A DNA stretch of 36,183 nt from Leptospiraceae bacterium (GCA_017996175.1 JAGOHK010000028.1:9873-46055), one strand, 5' to 3'. Shown: positions 17,513 through 26,952, numbered from the stretch's first letter. Notes: generated by a model from the sequence alone, not told the origin. Numbers and translations are program-made.

Positions 17513-18095
17513 TGAAATTTTAAAGGACAAAATTTTTACAATTTCTAATTTTCTTTCTGCAGCAAGGGCTTTTTTACTTCCATTTTTTGTTGACTATTCT
17601 TATTCTTATACACAAGATTTATTTTCAATTAAATACTATTTTATTCTAATATTTATTGTATTTTTAGTTGTTTTAAGTGACTTTTTAGATGGGCTTTTGG
17701 CAAGACTTTTAAAGGAAGAAAGTATTTTAGGCAGATACTTGGATCCCGTTTCAGATAAAATCGTAACCATCGGTGGGCTTTCAACAATTACGGCTTATTT
17801 TCATTTTCCGCTCTGGATTCTATTATTATACATCATTCGTGAGATCATAGGAGTTTGGCTGGGATTGTTTTTATATTTCAAGAAAGGAATACAAGGCAAA
17901 CCTAATATTTGGGGCAAATTACAAGTAGCCCTTGTAGCACTTTGTGTTTTACAATACTTAACTATTCCAGTTTATCCTGATTTTTTTCCATCGTTTATTC
18001 TTGATTATCCGCAAGGAATAGGCTATTTATTAATTTCAGTTGTGTTTATTGGCTCTATTATCTATATAAGAGAATACTGGAATGTTTTAACTTAA
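17505..18095 (+). CDS. CDP-alcohol phosphatidyltransferase (PgsA-like)
   Basis: This integral membrane phospholipid-synthesis enzyme transfers a phosphatidyl group from CDP-diacylglycerol to an alcohol, glycerol 3-phosphate being the most likely. From the ATG at 17505 it is 196 residues. A longer frame to 17427 adds a non-membrane basic stretch overlapping the SET gene, and I reject it. The family signature is complete: D59-x2-D62-G-x2-A-R67-x8-G76-x3-D80-x3-D84 (SDFLDGLLAR...GRYLDPVSD), the metal- and CDP-binding residues. About five to six membrane helices are present. PgsA and cardiolipin or phosphatidylserine synthases share this motif, so the exact product is not certain. It ends the six-gene operon that starts with the glycosyltransferase. 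Confidence 0.85.
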   Translation: MNDEILKDKIFTISNFLSAARAFLLPFFVDYSYSYTQDLFSIKYYFILIFIVFLVVLSDFLDGLLARLLKEESILGRYLDPVSDKIVTIGGLSTITAYFHFPLWILLLYIIREIIGVWLGLFLYFKKGIQGKPNIWGKLQVALVALCVLQYLTIPVYPDFFPSFILDYPQGIGYLLISVVFIGSIIYIREYWNVLT

Positions 18096-18134
18096 CACTC
18101 CAATCTGGCTTCATTACAAAAGAAGTTGAGTAGT

Positions 18135-18158
18135 ATAGACCTGACTCTATTTTTTTTT
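18135..18158 (+). terminator. Weak rho-independent terminator after the phosphatidyltransferase gene
   Basis: A short stem ATAGA-CCTGAC-TCTAT (18135-18150) is followed directly by a run of T. The stem is only five base pairs and A/T-rich, but the T run and the position 40 bases after the stop fit a terminator. It overlaps the last codons of the convergent LptF/G gene. Confidence 0.4.
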
Positions 18159-19853
18159 CAAGCGATCTTTGATAGAAATGAACTTCTGAAATAAAAATAC
18201 AAAAGGGAATTTAATTTTAGAAAATAGAAATGTAAAAAATTTTCCTATAGGACTAGTAATTGGAGAAAATTTTGCAACCCTAGGTCCAAGGTATTTCCAT
18301 ATCCAAAAAAGAAATTTTCCAATGAAACTATCTCTAAAGCTAATATCAGTTCTAGAAGCCATGATATAAATACTAATACAGGCTATTACTATGTTTGCGC
18401 TCCATGGTCCAATCCAATCAGGAACATTTGATTTATAAGAAATTCCATTTCCTAAAATAAAAAATGCATTATAAATAAATAGAAATACTATTGCAAGAGT
18501 AAAACTCATTCCTTTGCCAGAACGTTTTACGACAAGCCCAAGAGGAAAAGATAAAAAGAAAAAAATCTGACAGGAAACTGGCATTGCAAGCCGACGATGA
18601 ATTTCTATATTAAATGCTATGAGAGTTTTTTTGGTATCTTTTAAAAGTCCTTGTAATTGTGTAAACATCGCATAACGGTTGCTCATATCAGATGCGGAGA
18701 CATTTTTTTTTTGGGAATCGATTAAAATTTCCATTTTCATTTGTTCGACTAACTCGTTTAATCCGTTTACACCTTTGATTTTTATATTAAATTCTTTTAA
18801 AATTTCGAGTCCTGGAATTTCTTCTAAACCTTCAGACTCAATACTATTTCGAATTTTGATTAAAAGCGGGAAAGAGAAAGTTTCTGGTTTTATATTAAAT
18901 CCAATAAAAGACTTTTCTTTTTCTGTCGGGATATTATAGTCCATTTCCCCACCCATAAAATTCGTAACTACAAACCCATCCTTTTTTTCATTCCACTCAA
19001 GTATGAAACCATCTTTCAGGCGGACAGATTTTTCATATTCCCCTTTGGCATTTTTCTTTTCGATAACGGTTCCATTTTTTGCGGAGATAATCTGGGTTAT
19101 CCTCGAACCTCCCATAGGAATGGTGGTATTATTGTGTTGAATAAAGTTAGTCCCCTCCATATAAATCTCCCATTCACGAATCTGGATTCCAGAAAGCTCT
19201 CCAGTCTCGCGCTTCATTCCCTCCGTATATAGAGTTCTCCCCTTTTTTTGAAATAACTCCTGTGTTTGATCTCCACTAAATTGTCCTGGCGTAACAGCTA
19301 ACATCGGATTATACGCTGCAATCCAACTATTGAATTCATTCATTTTGCGAGTATTTTCAGGGGCTACATAAAAGTTTAAATACCCAACTACCATTGCTGT
19401 GAGAAAACCGAATATTAGGAAATTCGCATATATCCGAGTAAAGCTAACTCCCGCTGATCGCATTGCAGTAATTTCAGAATCGCCAGAAAGACGACCCGCA
19501 GCCATAATACCACTCATGAGACAAGCCATCGGAATTGTAGATGGTAATGTATTTCCTAGCAGATAACCAAAGTAATCCAATAGACGAAAAAAATCAACAC
19601 CCTTACCCACAAATAACCCAACCATTTTTTGAAGTGCCATACTCATATAGATAATTGTAAAAAAGGAAAGTGCTACTAAAAATGGACCTAAGATTTCTGC
19701 CATAATATACCAATTTAAAATGGGAACCTTTTTGAAAGGATTCCATCTATTTGTATCCGTATGCACTTTAAAGTCTTTCGGAATATCAGATGCGGAGGTA
19801 AGACGCACTGTTCTAAGGTCGGGAGATTGTGTTGTTTCAGATGCCATTCTCAT
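18147..19853 (-). CDS. LptF/LptG (YjgP/YjgQ) family lipopolysaccharide-export permease
   Basis: This inner-membrane subunit of the Lpt system extracts lipopolysaccharide from the membrane for transport outward. The 568-residue protein has the family N-terminal block. TM1 follows [13 protein letters not shown], and [35 protein letters not shown] is the most conserved stretch. Then come a periplasmic beta-jellyroll region (~170-430) and three C-terminal helices. It is much longer than typical LptF/G (about 360 residues): an extra ~45-residue cytoplasmic N-terminus, an expanded periplasmic domain, and a ~55-residue basic C-terminal tail. LptF versus LptG cannot be decided by eye, and LptB is not nearby. 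Confidence 0.88.
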   Translation of the reverse strand: MRMASETTQSPDLRTVRLTSASDIPKDFKVHTDTNRWNPFKKVPILNWYIMAEILGPFLVALSFFTIIYMSMALQKMVGLFVGKGVDFFRLLDYFGYLLGNTLPSTIPMACLMSGIMAAGRLSGDSEITAMRSAGVSFTRIYANFLIFGFLTAMVVGYLNFYVAPENTRKMNEFNSWIAAYNPMLAVTPGQFSGDQTQELFQKKGRTLYTEGMKRETGELSGIQIREWEIYMEGTNFIQHNNTTIPMGGSRITQIISAKNGTVIEKKNAKGEYEKSVRLKDGFILEWNEKKDGFVVTNFMGGEMDYNIPTEKEKSFIGFNIKPETFSFPLLIKIRNSIESEGLEEIPGLEILKEFNIKIKGVNGLNELVEQMKMEILIDSQKKNVSASDMSNRYAMFTQLQGLLKDTKKTLIAFNIEIHRRLAMPVSCQIFFFLSFPLGLVVKRSGKGMSFTLAIVFLFIYNAFFILGNGISYKSNVPDWIGPWSANIVIACISIYIMASRTDISFRDSFIGKFLFWIWKYLGPRVAKFSPITSPIGKFFTFLFSKIKFPFVFLFQKFISIKDRLKKK

Positions 19854-19913
19854 TCCAGATTTTACAGTTTACTTTTTACTTACAAGAGTTTTTTAGGAGT
19901 AAAAATAAAATCT

Positions 19914-20630
19914 ATGAACCTATTTAACTTCTACTTCATGGAACCACGTTTCGAGATGTTTTCCCTATCTCACTTAATGGCTCTTAGCCTCACAGCAGTC
20001 AGTGCATTTATTCTATATATAATTAGGATGAGAATAAAAGAAAATATTCGACTAGAAAGAATAATCCGTTATTCTCTTGTTGTCATACTTTTAGTTGGAG
20101 AAATTTTGCTTGAATATTGGTATATAATAACTGGAAAATGGAAAATTGAACACGGACTCCCACTACAACTTTGCGACTTTTCCATTTTAATGAGCATACT
20201 AATGCTTATCCTTCGTAGTTATAGAATTTTTGAAATCGTTTATTTTACAGGAATCGGCGGTGCGTTAGTTGCTATAATATCTCCTGAACTCTGGCTTGGA
20301 TTTCCACATTTTCGTTTTTATCATTTTTTTGTTTCCCATGCAGCAATTATCCTAACAAGCCTCTATATGGTATTTATAAAAGGATTTTGTCCGAGGTTTA
20401 TTTCTATTGGTAAAATGCTTATTTTCATAAATGTCTTCGGTGGATTGGTATTTATGATAAATCATTGGATTGACGCAAACTATATGTTTATCTCTAAACC
20501 GACTTATAATAATACTTTTTTAAATCACCTAGGTCCTTATCCTTGGTATTTGTTTTCGCTAGAAATTATCACTCTATTTATTTCCTTTCTGCTATATCTA
20601 CCGTTTACAATTAGAAATCATAATTCATAG
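19914..20630 (+). CDS. TIGR02206 (YwaF-like) integral membrane protein
   Basis: This is a polytopic membrane protein of 238 residues from the ATG at 19914. An open frame extends upstream to 19761 but is Cys/His/Arg-rich, runs antisense to the LptF/G gene, and is not credible. Family features are the amphipathic start EMFSLSHLMALSL, the central HGLPLQLCDFSILMSIL, and the late NYMFISKPTYNNTFLNHLGPYPWYLF block, all typical of TIGR02206 proteins. Six or seven membrane segments are predicted. Function is unknown in the family. An AGGAGT lies 13 bases before the start, somewhat far. It is divergent from LptF/G across a 60-base gap that must hold both promoters. Confidence 0.8.
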   Translation: MNLFNFYFMEPRFEMFSLSHLMALSLTAVSAFILYIIRMRIKENIRLERIIRYSLVVILLVGEILLEYWYIITGKWKIEHGLPLQLCDFSILMSILMLILRSYRIFEIVYFTGIGGALVAIISPELWLGFPHFRFYHFFVSHAAIILTSLYMVFIKGFCPRFISIGKMLIFINVFGGLVFMINHWIDANYMFISKPTYNNTFLNHLGPYPWYLFSLEIITLFISFLLYLPFTIRNHNS

Positions 20631-20661
20631 ACTTCGCATTTTAATATTTTTTGCTCGAAGT
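20631..20661 (+). terminator. Hairpin directly after the YwaF-like gene
   Basis: ACTTCG (20631-20636) pairs with CGAAGT (20656-20661), with a further CA/TG pair possible after a one-base bulge. It begins right after the stop codon. The T-rich part is inside the loop and there is no clear T tail, so terminator function is only a possibility. Confidence 0.3.
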
Positions 20662-20727
20662 AAAACTAATTTAATGCTTGTCATTTTTGATTTATTGAAA
20701 ATATTTCAACAATCAATGAGGATAGCT

Positions 20728-21474
20728 ATGAATATCGAAAAAGCCCATACAGAAAAACTAAATAAATTAAGTTCAGAGATTCTAAAAAAATTAGAAAAGG
20801 AAATTGATCCGAGTTTAGAGAAAGATTTAGGGAGATTAATACAGTTATTATCAGACATTGAAAAATCGAATAATTTTTTACTACTTCAGAAAGCCGAAAT
20901 GGCGTTACTCACTATTACAAAAGAAAAACCTAACATGGAACTTGCCGCGATGTTACTAAATGATTTAGAGAATAGGCTTTCGATTGATATCAAGCTAGGG
21001 AAATTCTTTTTTGAATCCTTTTTTAGATTAAACACACCTCTCTCTATTGTTCTTTTTGGAATGTTTATTACATCGGTTATGGGGCATATCGTTGTTTTCC
21101 TCGGCTATACATTTTTACACGATGTAGTCAGTAGTTTAGATTTGCGTCTGCCACTTGTTTTAATCACGGTATTAAGTGCTGGTTGGGGAAGTCTGCTTAG
21201 TATGGCTACGAGGCTTACAAATTCGGAAGCAAAATTCTACGATGTAAATGATCATAGAATTTTATTTTTAACAGGATTTTTTAAACCAATTATTGGAGTA
21301 ATCTTTTCTATGTTCGTATCAGCGCTTGTAATGTCCGGATTTATCCCGCTTAATATTACTCCAGAAAATGATAAATATTTATTTGCAATCATAGGTTTTC
21401 TTTCAGGATTCAGTGAGCGATTTGCGAAGGATATAATTTCGAAAACCGAAAAATCCATTTCGTTAAAAGAATAA
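20728..21474 (+). CDS. Hypothetical membrane protein with N-terminal helical region
   Basis: This is a 248-residue protein of unknown function. The start is set at ATG 20728 because GAGGA lies five bases upstream; earlier ATGs at 20674 and 20716 lack one. Residues 1-100 are soluble and helical, rich in Lys/Glu/Leu, and likely form a coiled coil or helical bundle. Four hydrophobic segments follow (~104-128, 141-160, 184-208, 217-228). The last of these is a distinctive YLFAIIGFLSGFSERFAKDII block reminiscent of conserved bacterial proteins of unknown role. No catalytic motif is visible. It lies between two other membrane protein genes on the same strand but is separated from each by about 60-100 bases, so it may be transcribed alone. 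Confidence 0.7.
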   Translation: MNIEKAHTEKLNKLSSEILKKLEKEIDPSLEKDLGRLIQLLSDIEKSNNFLLLQKAEMALLTITKEKPNMELAAMLLNDLENRLSIDIKLGKFFFESFFRLNTPLSIVLFGMFITSVMGHIVVFLGYTFLHDVVSSLDLRLPLVLITVLSAGWGSLLSMATRLTNSEAKFYDVNDHRILFLTGFFKPIIGVIFSMFVSALVMSGFIPLNITPENDKYLFAIIGFLSGFSERFAKDIISKTEKSISLKE

Positions 21475-21497
21475 ATTTTTTAGTTTAATTTTAGATT

Positions 21498-21510
21498 GAG
21501 TTTAAAACTC
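21498..21510. promoter_or_regulatory. 13-bp palindrome upstream of the DUF2157 gene
   Basis: GAGTTT-A-AAACTC is a perfect palindrome around a single central A, 22 bases before the ATG at 21533. It could be an operator half-site pair or a small hairpin in the leader. An AAGGA follows at 21514, about 15 bases from the start. Confidence 0.3.
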
Positions 21511-21532
21511 TACAAGGAATCATAAGACGAAG

Positions 21533-22672
21533 ATGAATAAAATTTTAAAAAAATTAACAGAGTGGAGAGAGGCAGGGTTTATTTCCGATTCACAACTCGC
21601 CTCAATCCAGAAATACGAAGAAGAAAGGGCTCCTAAAAATATAGCGGCTTATACCATTATAACGCTCGGAGCAATTGTAATTTGTATTGGGGTAATTTCC
21701 TTGATTGCATCTAACTGGGAAGACTTAGGAGATTTCGCAAAGCTATTCCTTGATTTTTGTATTCTTGGCGCTCTTTCCTATTTTATTTACCGCTACAAAG
21801 ATACCGAAAAGAAATGGATTTTAGAAACCTTGCTAATTTCTTATTTCATTTTGATCCTTGCCTCTATTGGTTTAATTTCACAAATTTATAATACAGGTGG
21901 CGAGTTTTACCAAGCGGCATTTTTTTGGTGTGTGATTACTCTACCTATTGTACTTCATTCGACAGGTAAAGCTACAACGCATATCTGGTTTGTGGCAGCA
22001 ATATTTTCGATAACTTCCATGTTACTCGAAACAGTGAATGGTTTTAAAGAAGAAGAAATTTTACTTACATGGACGTATTCCATTTTACCTATTCTATTTC
22101 TTACGATTTCCTTTCCGTTACGAGCGGCTAATATAGATAGTCTCCAAGTATTTGGGAGGACTTCGCTATTCTGGTCTGTCTTCGGTTTTTTATCGGGAAG
22201 TATATTTTTATCTTTTCTAGGTATCTGGGATGAGAATAGGATTTTACATTCTGTAGAAATAGTTCAGGGTTTACTTCTTATTACCCTTTTGTTATCAGGA
22301 ATCAGCCTCTATTTTTCTCTTTTGCAAAATAAAAAACTTGCTATTCTACTTATGATAGGACTTGGTTCTTATATTTTTCTATTTTGTTCCCATATATTTT
22401 CTTTTAGCTCACAGTTCTTGGATGCGTTTTTATTTATCATTATTTGGTTTTCTGCGGGATTTATTTTCCACGTCTTAGAATCCAAACGACTCTTCGAATT
22501 TGCAATTGTAAGTATAGGGCTTCGTTTTCTTGTCGCCTACTTTCAATTATTCACAAGTTTAATTTTTACTGCTTTTGGATTAATAATTTCAGGTCTATTA
22601 ATCATAGCAGTTTGTATTTTTTACATAAAGAATCGAGATAAAATCACAAAGACACTTGGAGAACTAGTATGA
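21533..22672 (+). CDS. DUF2157 domain membrane protein
   Basis: This is a polytopic membrane protein of 379 residues. A soluble N-terminus (~1-38) carries the family-typical LTEWREAGFISDSQLASIQKYEEE. Then comes a first membrane block, ITLGAIVICIGVISLIASNWEDLGDFAKL, which is diagnostic for DUF2157. About ten further helices follow. Family function is unknown. It overlaps the next gene by 4 bases (ATGA). That gene encodes a GDYXXLXY-type protein, the usual genomic companion of DUF2157 proteins, which supports both calls and a shared membrane complex. Confidence 0.87.
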   Translation: MNKILKKLTEWREAGFISDSQLASIQKYEEERAPKNIAAYTIITLGAIVICIGVISLIASNWEDLGDFAKLFLDFCILGALSYFIYRYKDTEKKWILETLLISYFILILASIGLISQIYNTGGEFYQAAFFWCVITLPIVLHSTGKATTHIWFVAAIFSITSMLLETVNGFKEEEILLTWTYSILPILFLTISFPLRAANIDSLQVFGRTSLFWSVFGFLSGSIFLSFLGIWDENRILHSVEIVQGLLLITLLLSGISLYFSLLQNKKLAILLMIGLGSYIFLFCSHIFSFSSQFLDAFLFIIIWFSAGFIFHVLESKRLFEFAIVSIGLRFLVAYFQLFTSLIFTAFGLIISGLLIIAVCIFYIKNRDKITKTLGELV

Positions 22673-23154
22673 ACCGAAATAAACTTTTCTTAGTTTCCCT
22701 CGCTCTACCAATTGTCGCCCTACTATTTCTCACTCTTTTCAAGGCATATTCCTTACAATCAGGGTTGCGATTTATTTTGCCAATCAGCGGATACGATCCA
22801 GTAGACCCAATTTCAGGGCACTATGTTACATACCGTGTGGATTATGGATTCGATACTTGTTTAGATTATAAAAAAAATGCAGAAGAAAGTTGTGTTTGTT
22901 TAAGACTTGGAAAAGACGTTAGTCACTATCATATCCCCAACTGTGAAGCAGATTTACTAAAAGATTGTGACTCATTTCTCAGAGGAAAATGTAAATACGG
23001 AAGATTCGAAGCTGGAATCGAACAATACTTTATTCCAGAAGACAAGGCAGAGAAAATTGACAAAATAGTTCGCAAAGGCAAATCCAAAATCAAAATTTCA
23101 GTAACAAAAGACGGGAAGGCGATAGTAGAAGATTTGCTATTGGTCGATGATTAA
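22669..23154 (+). CDS. GDYXXLXY-domain membrane-anchored protein
   Basis: This 161-residue protein has one N-terminal membrane helix (~6-26) and an extracytoplasmic domain. The naming motif is present in modified form as [10 protein letters not shown] (residues ~50-59, His for Asp), preceded by YDPVDPISG as in the family. The conserved end, [20 protein letters not shown] then [19 protein letters not shown], is clear. Between them is an unusual insert with six cysteines (~64-108) that probably form disulfides. Function is unknown. It is translationally coupled to the DUF2157 gene by an ATGA overlap, and its stop overlaps the convergent MCE gene stop in a shared TTAA. Confidence 0.83.
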   Translation: MNRNKLFLVSLALPIVALLFLTLFKAYSLQSGLRFILPISGYDPVDPISGHYVTYRVDYGFDTCLDYKKNAEESCVCLRLGKDVSHYHIPNCEADLLKDCDSFLRGKCKYGRFEAGIEQYFIPEDKAEKIDKIVRKGKSKIKISVTKDGKAIVEDLLLVDD

Positions 23155-23930
23155 AACGCTGACAACGCCGCCCTGATGAAACTTGTGACCGGCGCCTGTT
23201 CACGAGTATCCTCAAGTCCTTCTCGAAGTTCCCGAAGAACAATTTGTGCGTCGGTTAATGTGGTGTTGACGTTAGAATGAATATCATCCTGATTAATTAA
23301 ACGCCCAAGAGTACCTTTACCGGAATTAATTTTTACAGTGATATCAGCGATATTTGCAATAGTTTTACGAATATCGCTGCGGTTTTCTGCGATTAGCTCC
23401 GAGAGACTAACAAGAGGATCGTCGTTGGTTTTGCCTGTTAACCGGCTTGCACCACTTGGACTTGCAAGGTTTACTTCTCGAGTCTTTTTTGCGTTTGGTA
23501 AAATTTCGTTTGTCTTAGGGTCTTTTTCTAAAGAGGTTCCGGGGTCAATTGAGATTACCCGCCCGGAAAGAAGGCTTTCATTTTTGATTTTGATTTCATA
23601 GTTTTCATACATTTTAATTGCTGCTGGAATTGTGATTAAAACCTCTACACGAGTCCCAATCCCCTCTTCTCCTTTGGGTAAAACATTCCCATCTGCATCC
23701 ACTTGCACTAAGTTGATCCGAGAGACATATCCATAGGGAACTCCCTGCACTGTTACTTTATTTCCGATTTTAATTCCTTCTCCGTTCGGAAAATAAATCT
23801 TCATCGAATAGGCTTCCTTCTTTAATGGTCCACCATCCGTCACGATTGTAAAATATCCGACCACAGCCATCGCCCCAAAAAACAAAGTTCCAACTAAAAT
23901 ATACTGAACAATTTTCATAAGTAAACGCAA
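23151..23930 (-). CDS. MlaD/MCE-domain lipid-transport protein
   Basis: This is a membrane-anchored periplasmic protein of 259 residues. One N-terminal helix (~8-30) is followed by a single MCE domain (~38-140) with the typical [28 protein letters not shown] helical C-terminal region (~170-259) has [16 protein letters not shown], common in Mce/MlaD proteins. MCE proteins form hexameric rings that carry phospholipids between membranes. The usual MlaE permease and MlaF ATPase genes are not adjacent. The start could be TTG 23930 (as given) or ATG 23918; neither has a strong ribosome binding site. It converges on the GDYXXLXY gene with a 4-base overlap. Confidence 0.88.
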   Translation of the reverse strand: MRLLMKIVQYILVGTLFFGAMAVVGYFTIVTDGGPLKKEAYSMKIYFPNGEGIKIGNKVTVQGVPYGYVSRINLVQVDADGNVLPKGEEGIGTRVEVLITIPAAIKMYENYEIKIKNESLLSGRVISIDPGTSLEKDPKTNEILPNAKKTREVNLASPSGASRLTGKTNDDPLVSLSELIAENRSDIRKTIANIADITVKINSGKGTLGRLINQDDIHSNVNTTLTDAQIVLRELREGLEDTREQAPVTSFIRAALSAF

Positions 23931-24093
23931 GCCTATTAGGATTTGGAAACTTTACAATTCTTTTATTTTCCGAACGGGAAATGGGTTTGAATAATTTTTA
24001 GATACAGAGTATCGCGTCCACTACCACCGTGATGTTCAACGCTGCCAAGTTAAGGAAAACCGAGAAGAGGTTAACCGCATACTAGGGTTAAAT
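23931..24093. other. Intergenic segment with locally GC-richer block
   Basis: These 163 bases lie between the MCE gene start and the end of the TonB receptor gene. The part from 24001 to ~24090 looks richer in G+C than its surroundings and begins with a small hairpin GATAC-AGA-GTATC (24001-24013). No open reading frame with a start, tRNA fold or terminator was identified. The MCE promoter is expected at the left end, where TTTTCC-GAAC-GGGAAA (23966-23981) forms an imperfect inverted repeat. Confidence 0.3.
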
Positions 24094-26952
24094 TCAAAAA
24101 CTAGCTTGAAAGTCCAACATAATCCTTCTTCCTTCTCTGATATAATCGAATGGGTAATCAGCTCGTCGCGCTAGGGTCTGGTGGGTATTAAATAAATTTG
24201 TAATAGAAATCCCAAATTGCATATCTTCTACAAATTTGTAGGATACTCGAAAGTTGACGCTAACCCAAGCTGGAACAATCTTAGGGCGGTATTGGGGATA
24301 GGTGTAAGGGTCACTGTAGGTGTTATTTGTAAGCTGTCCCGTAATTGGTTCAATTGTGCCAAGGTCACTTGTCCTTCTGTATACTGCCCCTTGTCTTTGG
24401 AGGGTAATAGCACCTACCCACTTCTCCCAGGTTGTGGTTATACCAGCATTAGCCGTATAACCGGGTGTTATCTTTACCTCATTTGGATGTTTCGAAATAG
24501 TTGCATCCAAATTATTATCCAGATAACGCACAAAACGGGAGTAATTTACGAATCCAGAAAAATACTTGAAAGAAGTAATAAGCTCAGCCTCCACTCCTCT
24601 TGTGCCGACTGTATAAGCGTTTACTATCGAATTGCTCGTGCCACTATAGTCTATCGCATTCTCGAAACGAGTATTAAATCCATTTACCCGCAAATTAAAA
24701 TTAGAATTGATAGTCCAATCCACCGCAACCTCAGCAGTTTTGATAATCTCTGGACTTAGTACTCGTGGATTGTTAGAGCCACCAACATAAGTATTCACTC
24801 CAAATAATTCACCCGGAGAAGGCTCTCTAAACGCTCTTCCAATCATAGTTTTAAATGTAAGCCTATCAGAATAAAAATATACGATCCCACCACGCGGACT
24901 TGTCCTACGATACGCCTTATGTTCATTAGTCACAAACGGAGCACTCAAGTATTGGCTTGGAATATTGTACGTGTTCGAAGCTCCAGTGTCGGGATCAGTT
25001 ACTGTTATCCCCGGTGTTCCAATCCAATTTTTATAAGGTTGGTCAATTCCTCTAAATCGAATAGATGTTTCGTCGTAACGAATTCCGAGAGTAAATTCAA
25101 TTTTATTTCCAAAGAGTTTACCACTTGTTAGCTGCGCAAAGGGTGCAATTTTTAGAATCGGTCTATTTACAATCCATTCCATAGAAGGATTTAAAGGCAG
25201 AAATGCGCCTCCAGGATTTTGCGATTGATCCCCGAGAATATTCATATTGATATTACTGTTGTGGCTAATATCACCGTTATAGGTCATTCTATTTCCTTCT
25301 ACACCGGCAACGAATGTTCCACCATTAGATAGTAAATACGTCATCTGTGCTCGTAGGAAAATATTTTCTATTTTTGATTTCAAATTTTCTGTTACCCCGG
25401 CTGGGTAATCTAAACTATTTGGAAGAGCGCGGTAGTTATAATCCCAATAACCGTTATTATAGCGCATAACGTATTCATGACTCAATTTATCCGTAATATT
25501 CTTGGAATACTTTGCAATAAATACGTCCCGGTATTCTGTTTGCCTATCTTTTATATCTGGAACATTTTGTAACCATCCATCAAATGCCTGGTAGTTCCAT
25601 TTTTGTCTATGGTATTGAAACGAAAGTCCTTTTAGATTTCCCTCTCCTTCTAACTTTGTAAAGAGATAATAGCTATTACGCTCATCTCTGTATGGAAATT
25701 TTTCATAGTAACCAAAGGCATCCTTTCTGCCAGAACCATCGTAATTCGTGTAACCATTCCCATTCGTTTCATAAGAATTATAACTAACTACATGAGAAAA
25801 CATTTTTCCTTTATTGCCTGTAATCAAATCATAAATTTTGGTTCCATAATCTCCCATCCTTGCTCGAACTTTTAAAGCGCCATTCAAGTCAGAGCCTGAA
25901 TAGGTATTGAGCGTCACAACACCGTTAGTCGCATTGGATCCATAGAGGGCTGAACCAGGACCTCGAATGACTTCTAAAGATTTAATCATATTCAGAGGAG
26001 TAATTTCCCATGTGAGAGCTGAGCCATAAAACAAATCGTTATGTTGCACTCCATCGACGAGTACGAGCAAATGGTTGTTATTCCAACCTTCATACATTCC
26101 TCTGGAAGAAACTGTTCGTCTATCATTTACTTGAGATGCGGCAAAGCCCGGTAGCTGGTAGAGAATATCGTTTAAGGATACTCGTCCGTAGTCGTTAATT
26201 TGTTTATCGGAAATAATGGAAACTATATTCGGAGCTTCATTTGTTTTTTTGGCAACTTTAGTAGCGGATACTGTCACTTGTCCCTGGAGTAAATCGAAAA
26301 CTTCCGTAGCTGCTTGTTCTGCTGCTTTTTCATTCGACTTTATATATGGTTTCAACTTTTCGGAAAGTTTAGAAGAAGTTACATACTGCTCGATATTACT
26401 ATGATTTTCTTTTTTGTTTGGATTGGATCTGAGAATTAGGACTGTCTTATTTGCTAATTTTTCGATGATAGATTTATCATTTTCTTTTAATTCTTCTTTA
26501 TCTAACTCAATACCCTCAGACTGAAAAATTTCATCTGTGATACTATAAGCATCTAGAATTTGCCCTGTATCTGGATTGTATACTTGGATATATAAATTTA
26601 AGTTGGACTCAGGATTCTTTTTATTATAAAATCCTTCTAGCAGAAAACGAGCATTAGCCTGCTTTGCCTCTGAAATTCTTTCCGATACAGAAAGTCCTTT
26701 ACTCGGTAAAGCGGTAAATCCAGAAGATTGGACTTTTTTTAGTAGTATAGATTGAATTTCATTTTCGAGATTTTGACTGGATTCTGAATCTTGCGGTTGA
26801 AATTTTCCAATTAAAACCAATTTTGATACCACTTCCTGAGAATATAACTGAATCTGGGAGATGGTAAAAAATAGGACAACGCCTACAACAAACCAATGGT
26901 TTTGCGAATATTTGCTATGAAATAATATGGATACAAACTTCTGAAAATTCAA
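24094..26952 (-). CDS. TonB-dependent outer-membrane receptor with large N-terminal periplasmic domain
   Basis: This is an outer-membrane transporter of 952 residues, starting at TTG 26952 with AAGAGGAG seven bases upstream. A long signal region (~1-38) precedes an extra domain (~40-145). That domain, VSKLVLIGKFQPQ...LENEIQSILLKKVQSSGF...ANARFLLEGFY...LNLYIQVYNPDTGQIL, has the strand-helix order of TolB/CsgG-type N-terminal domains. A Lys/Glu-rich linker follows. A TonB-box-like VTVSATKV (226-233) and a classic plug come next, with VSLNDILYQLPG, SRGMYEGWNNNHLLVLVDGV, and VIRGPGSALYGSNATNGVV. The barrel ends with the canonical IMLDFQASF. The plug is of the siderophore/vitamin B12/haem class; the ligand is unknown. 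An extra domain before the TonB box suggests a periplasmic signalling or docking role. Confidence 0.9.
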   Translation of the reverse strand: MNFQKFVSILFHSKYSQNHWFVVGVVLFFTISQIQLYSQEVVSKLVLIGKFQPQDSESSQNLENEIQSILLKKVQSSGFTALPSKGLSVSERISEAKQANARFLLEGFYNKKNPESNLNLYIQVYNPDTGQILDAYSITDEIFQSEGIELDKEELKENDKSIIEKLANKTVLILRSNPNKKENHSNIEQYVTSSKLSEKLKPYIKSNEKAAEQAATEVFDLLQGQVTVSATKVAKKTNEAPNIVSIISDKQINDYGRVSLNDILYQLPGFAASQVNDRRTVSSRGMYEGWNNNHLLVLVDGVQHNDLFYGSALTWEITPLNMIKSLEVIRGPGSALYGSNATNGVVTLNTYSGSDLNGALKVRARMGDYGTKIYDLITGNKGKMFSHVVSYNSYETNGNGYTNYDGSGRKDAFGYYEKFPYRDERNSYYLFTKLEGEGNLKGLSFQYHRQKWNYQAFDGWLQNVPDIKDRQTEYRDVFIAKYSKNITDKLSHEYVMRYNNGYWDYNYRALPNSLDYPAGVTENLKSKIENIFLRAQMTYLLSNGGTFVAGVEGNRMTYNGDISHNSNINMNILGDQSQNPGGAFLPLNPSMEWIVNRPILKIAPFAQLTSGKLFGNKIEFTLGIRYDETSIRFRGIDQPYKNWIGTPGITVTDPDTGASNTYNIPSQYLSAPFVTNEHKAYRRTSPRGGIVYFYSDRLTFKTMIGRAFREPSPGELFGVNTYVGGSNNPRVLSPEIIKTAEVAVDWTINSNFNLRVNGFNTRFENAIDYSGTSNSIVNAYTVGTRGVEAELITSFKYFSGFVNYSRFVRYLDNNLDATISKHPNEVKITPGYTANAGITTTWEKWVGAITLQRQGAVYRRTSDLGTIEPITGQLTNNTYSDPYTYPQYRPKIVPAWVSVNFRVSYKFVEDMQFGISITNLFNTHQTLARRADYPFDYIREGRRIMLDFQASF

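Noticed and set aside
19761..19913. N-terminal extension of the YwaF-like protein.
   Set aside because: It is antisense to the LptF/G start, with Cys/His/Arg-rich non-membrane sequence. ATG 19914 gives the family-like start.
24001..24090. Possible 5S rRNA-like segment (contains AAGTTAAG, as in 5S helix III).
   Set aside because: Helices I, II and IV could not be formed and the 3' half does not match. The shared octamer is likely chance.
24217..26404. Plus-strand frames inside the second TonB receptor gene.
   Set aside because: They are antisense shadows with no recognisable protein features.
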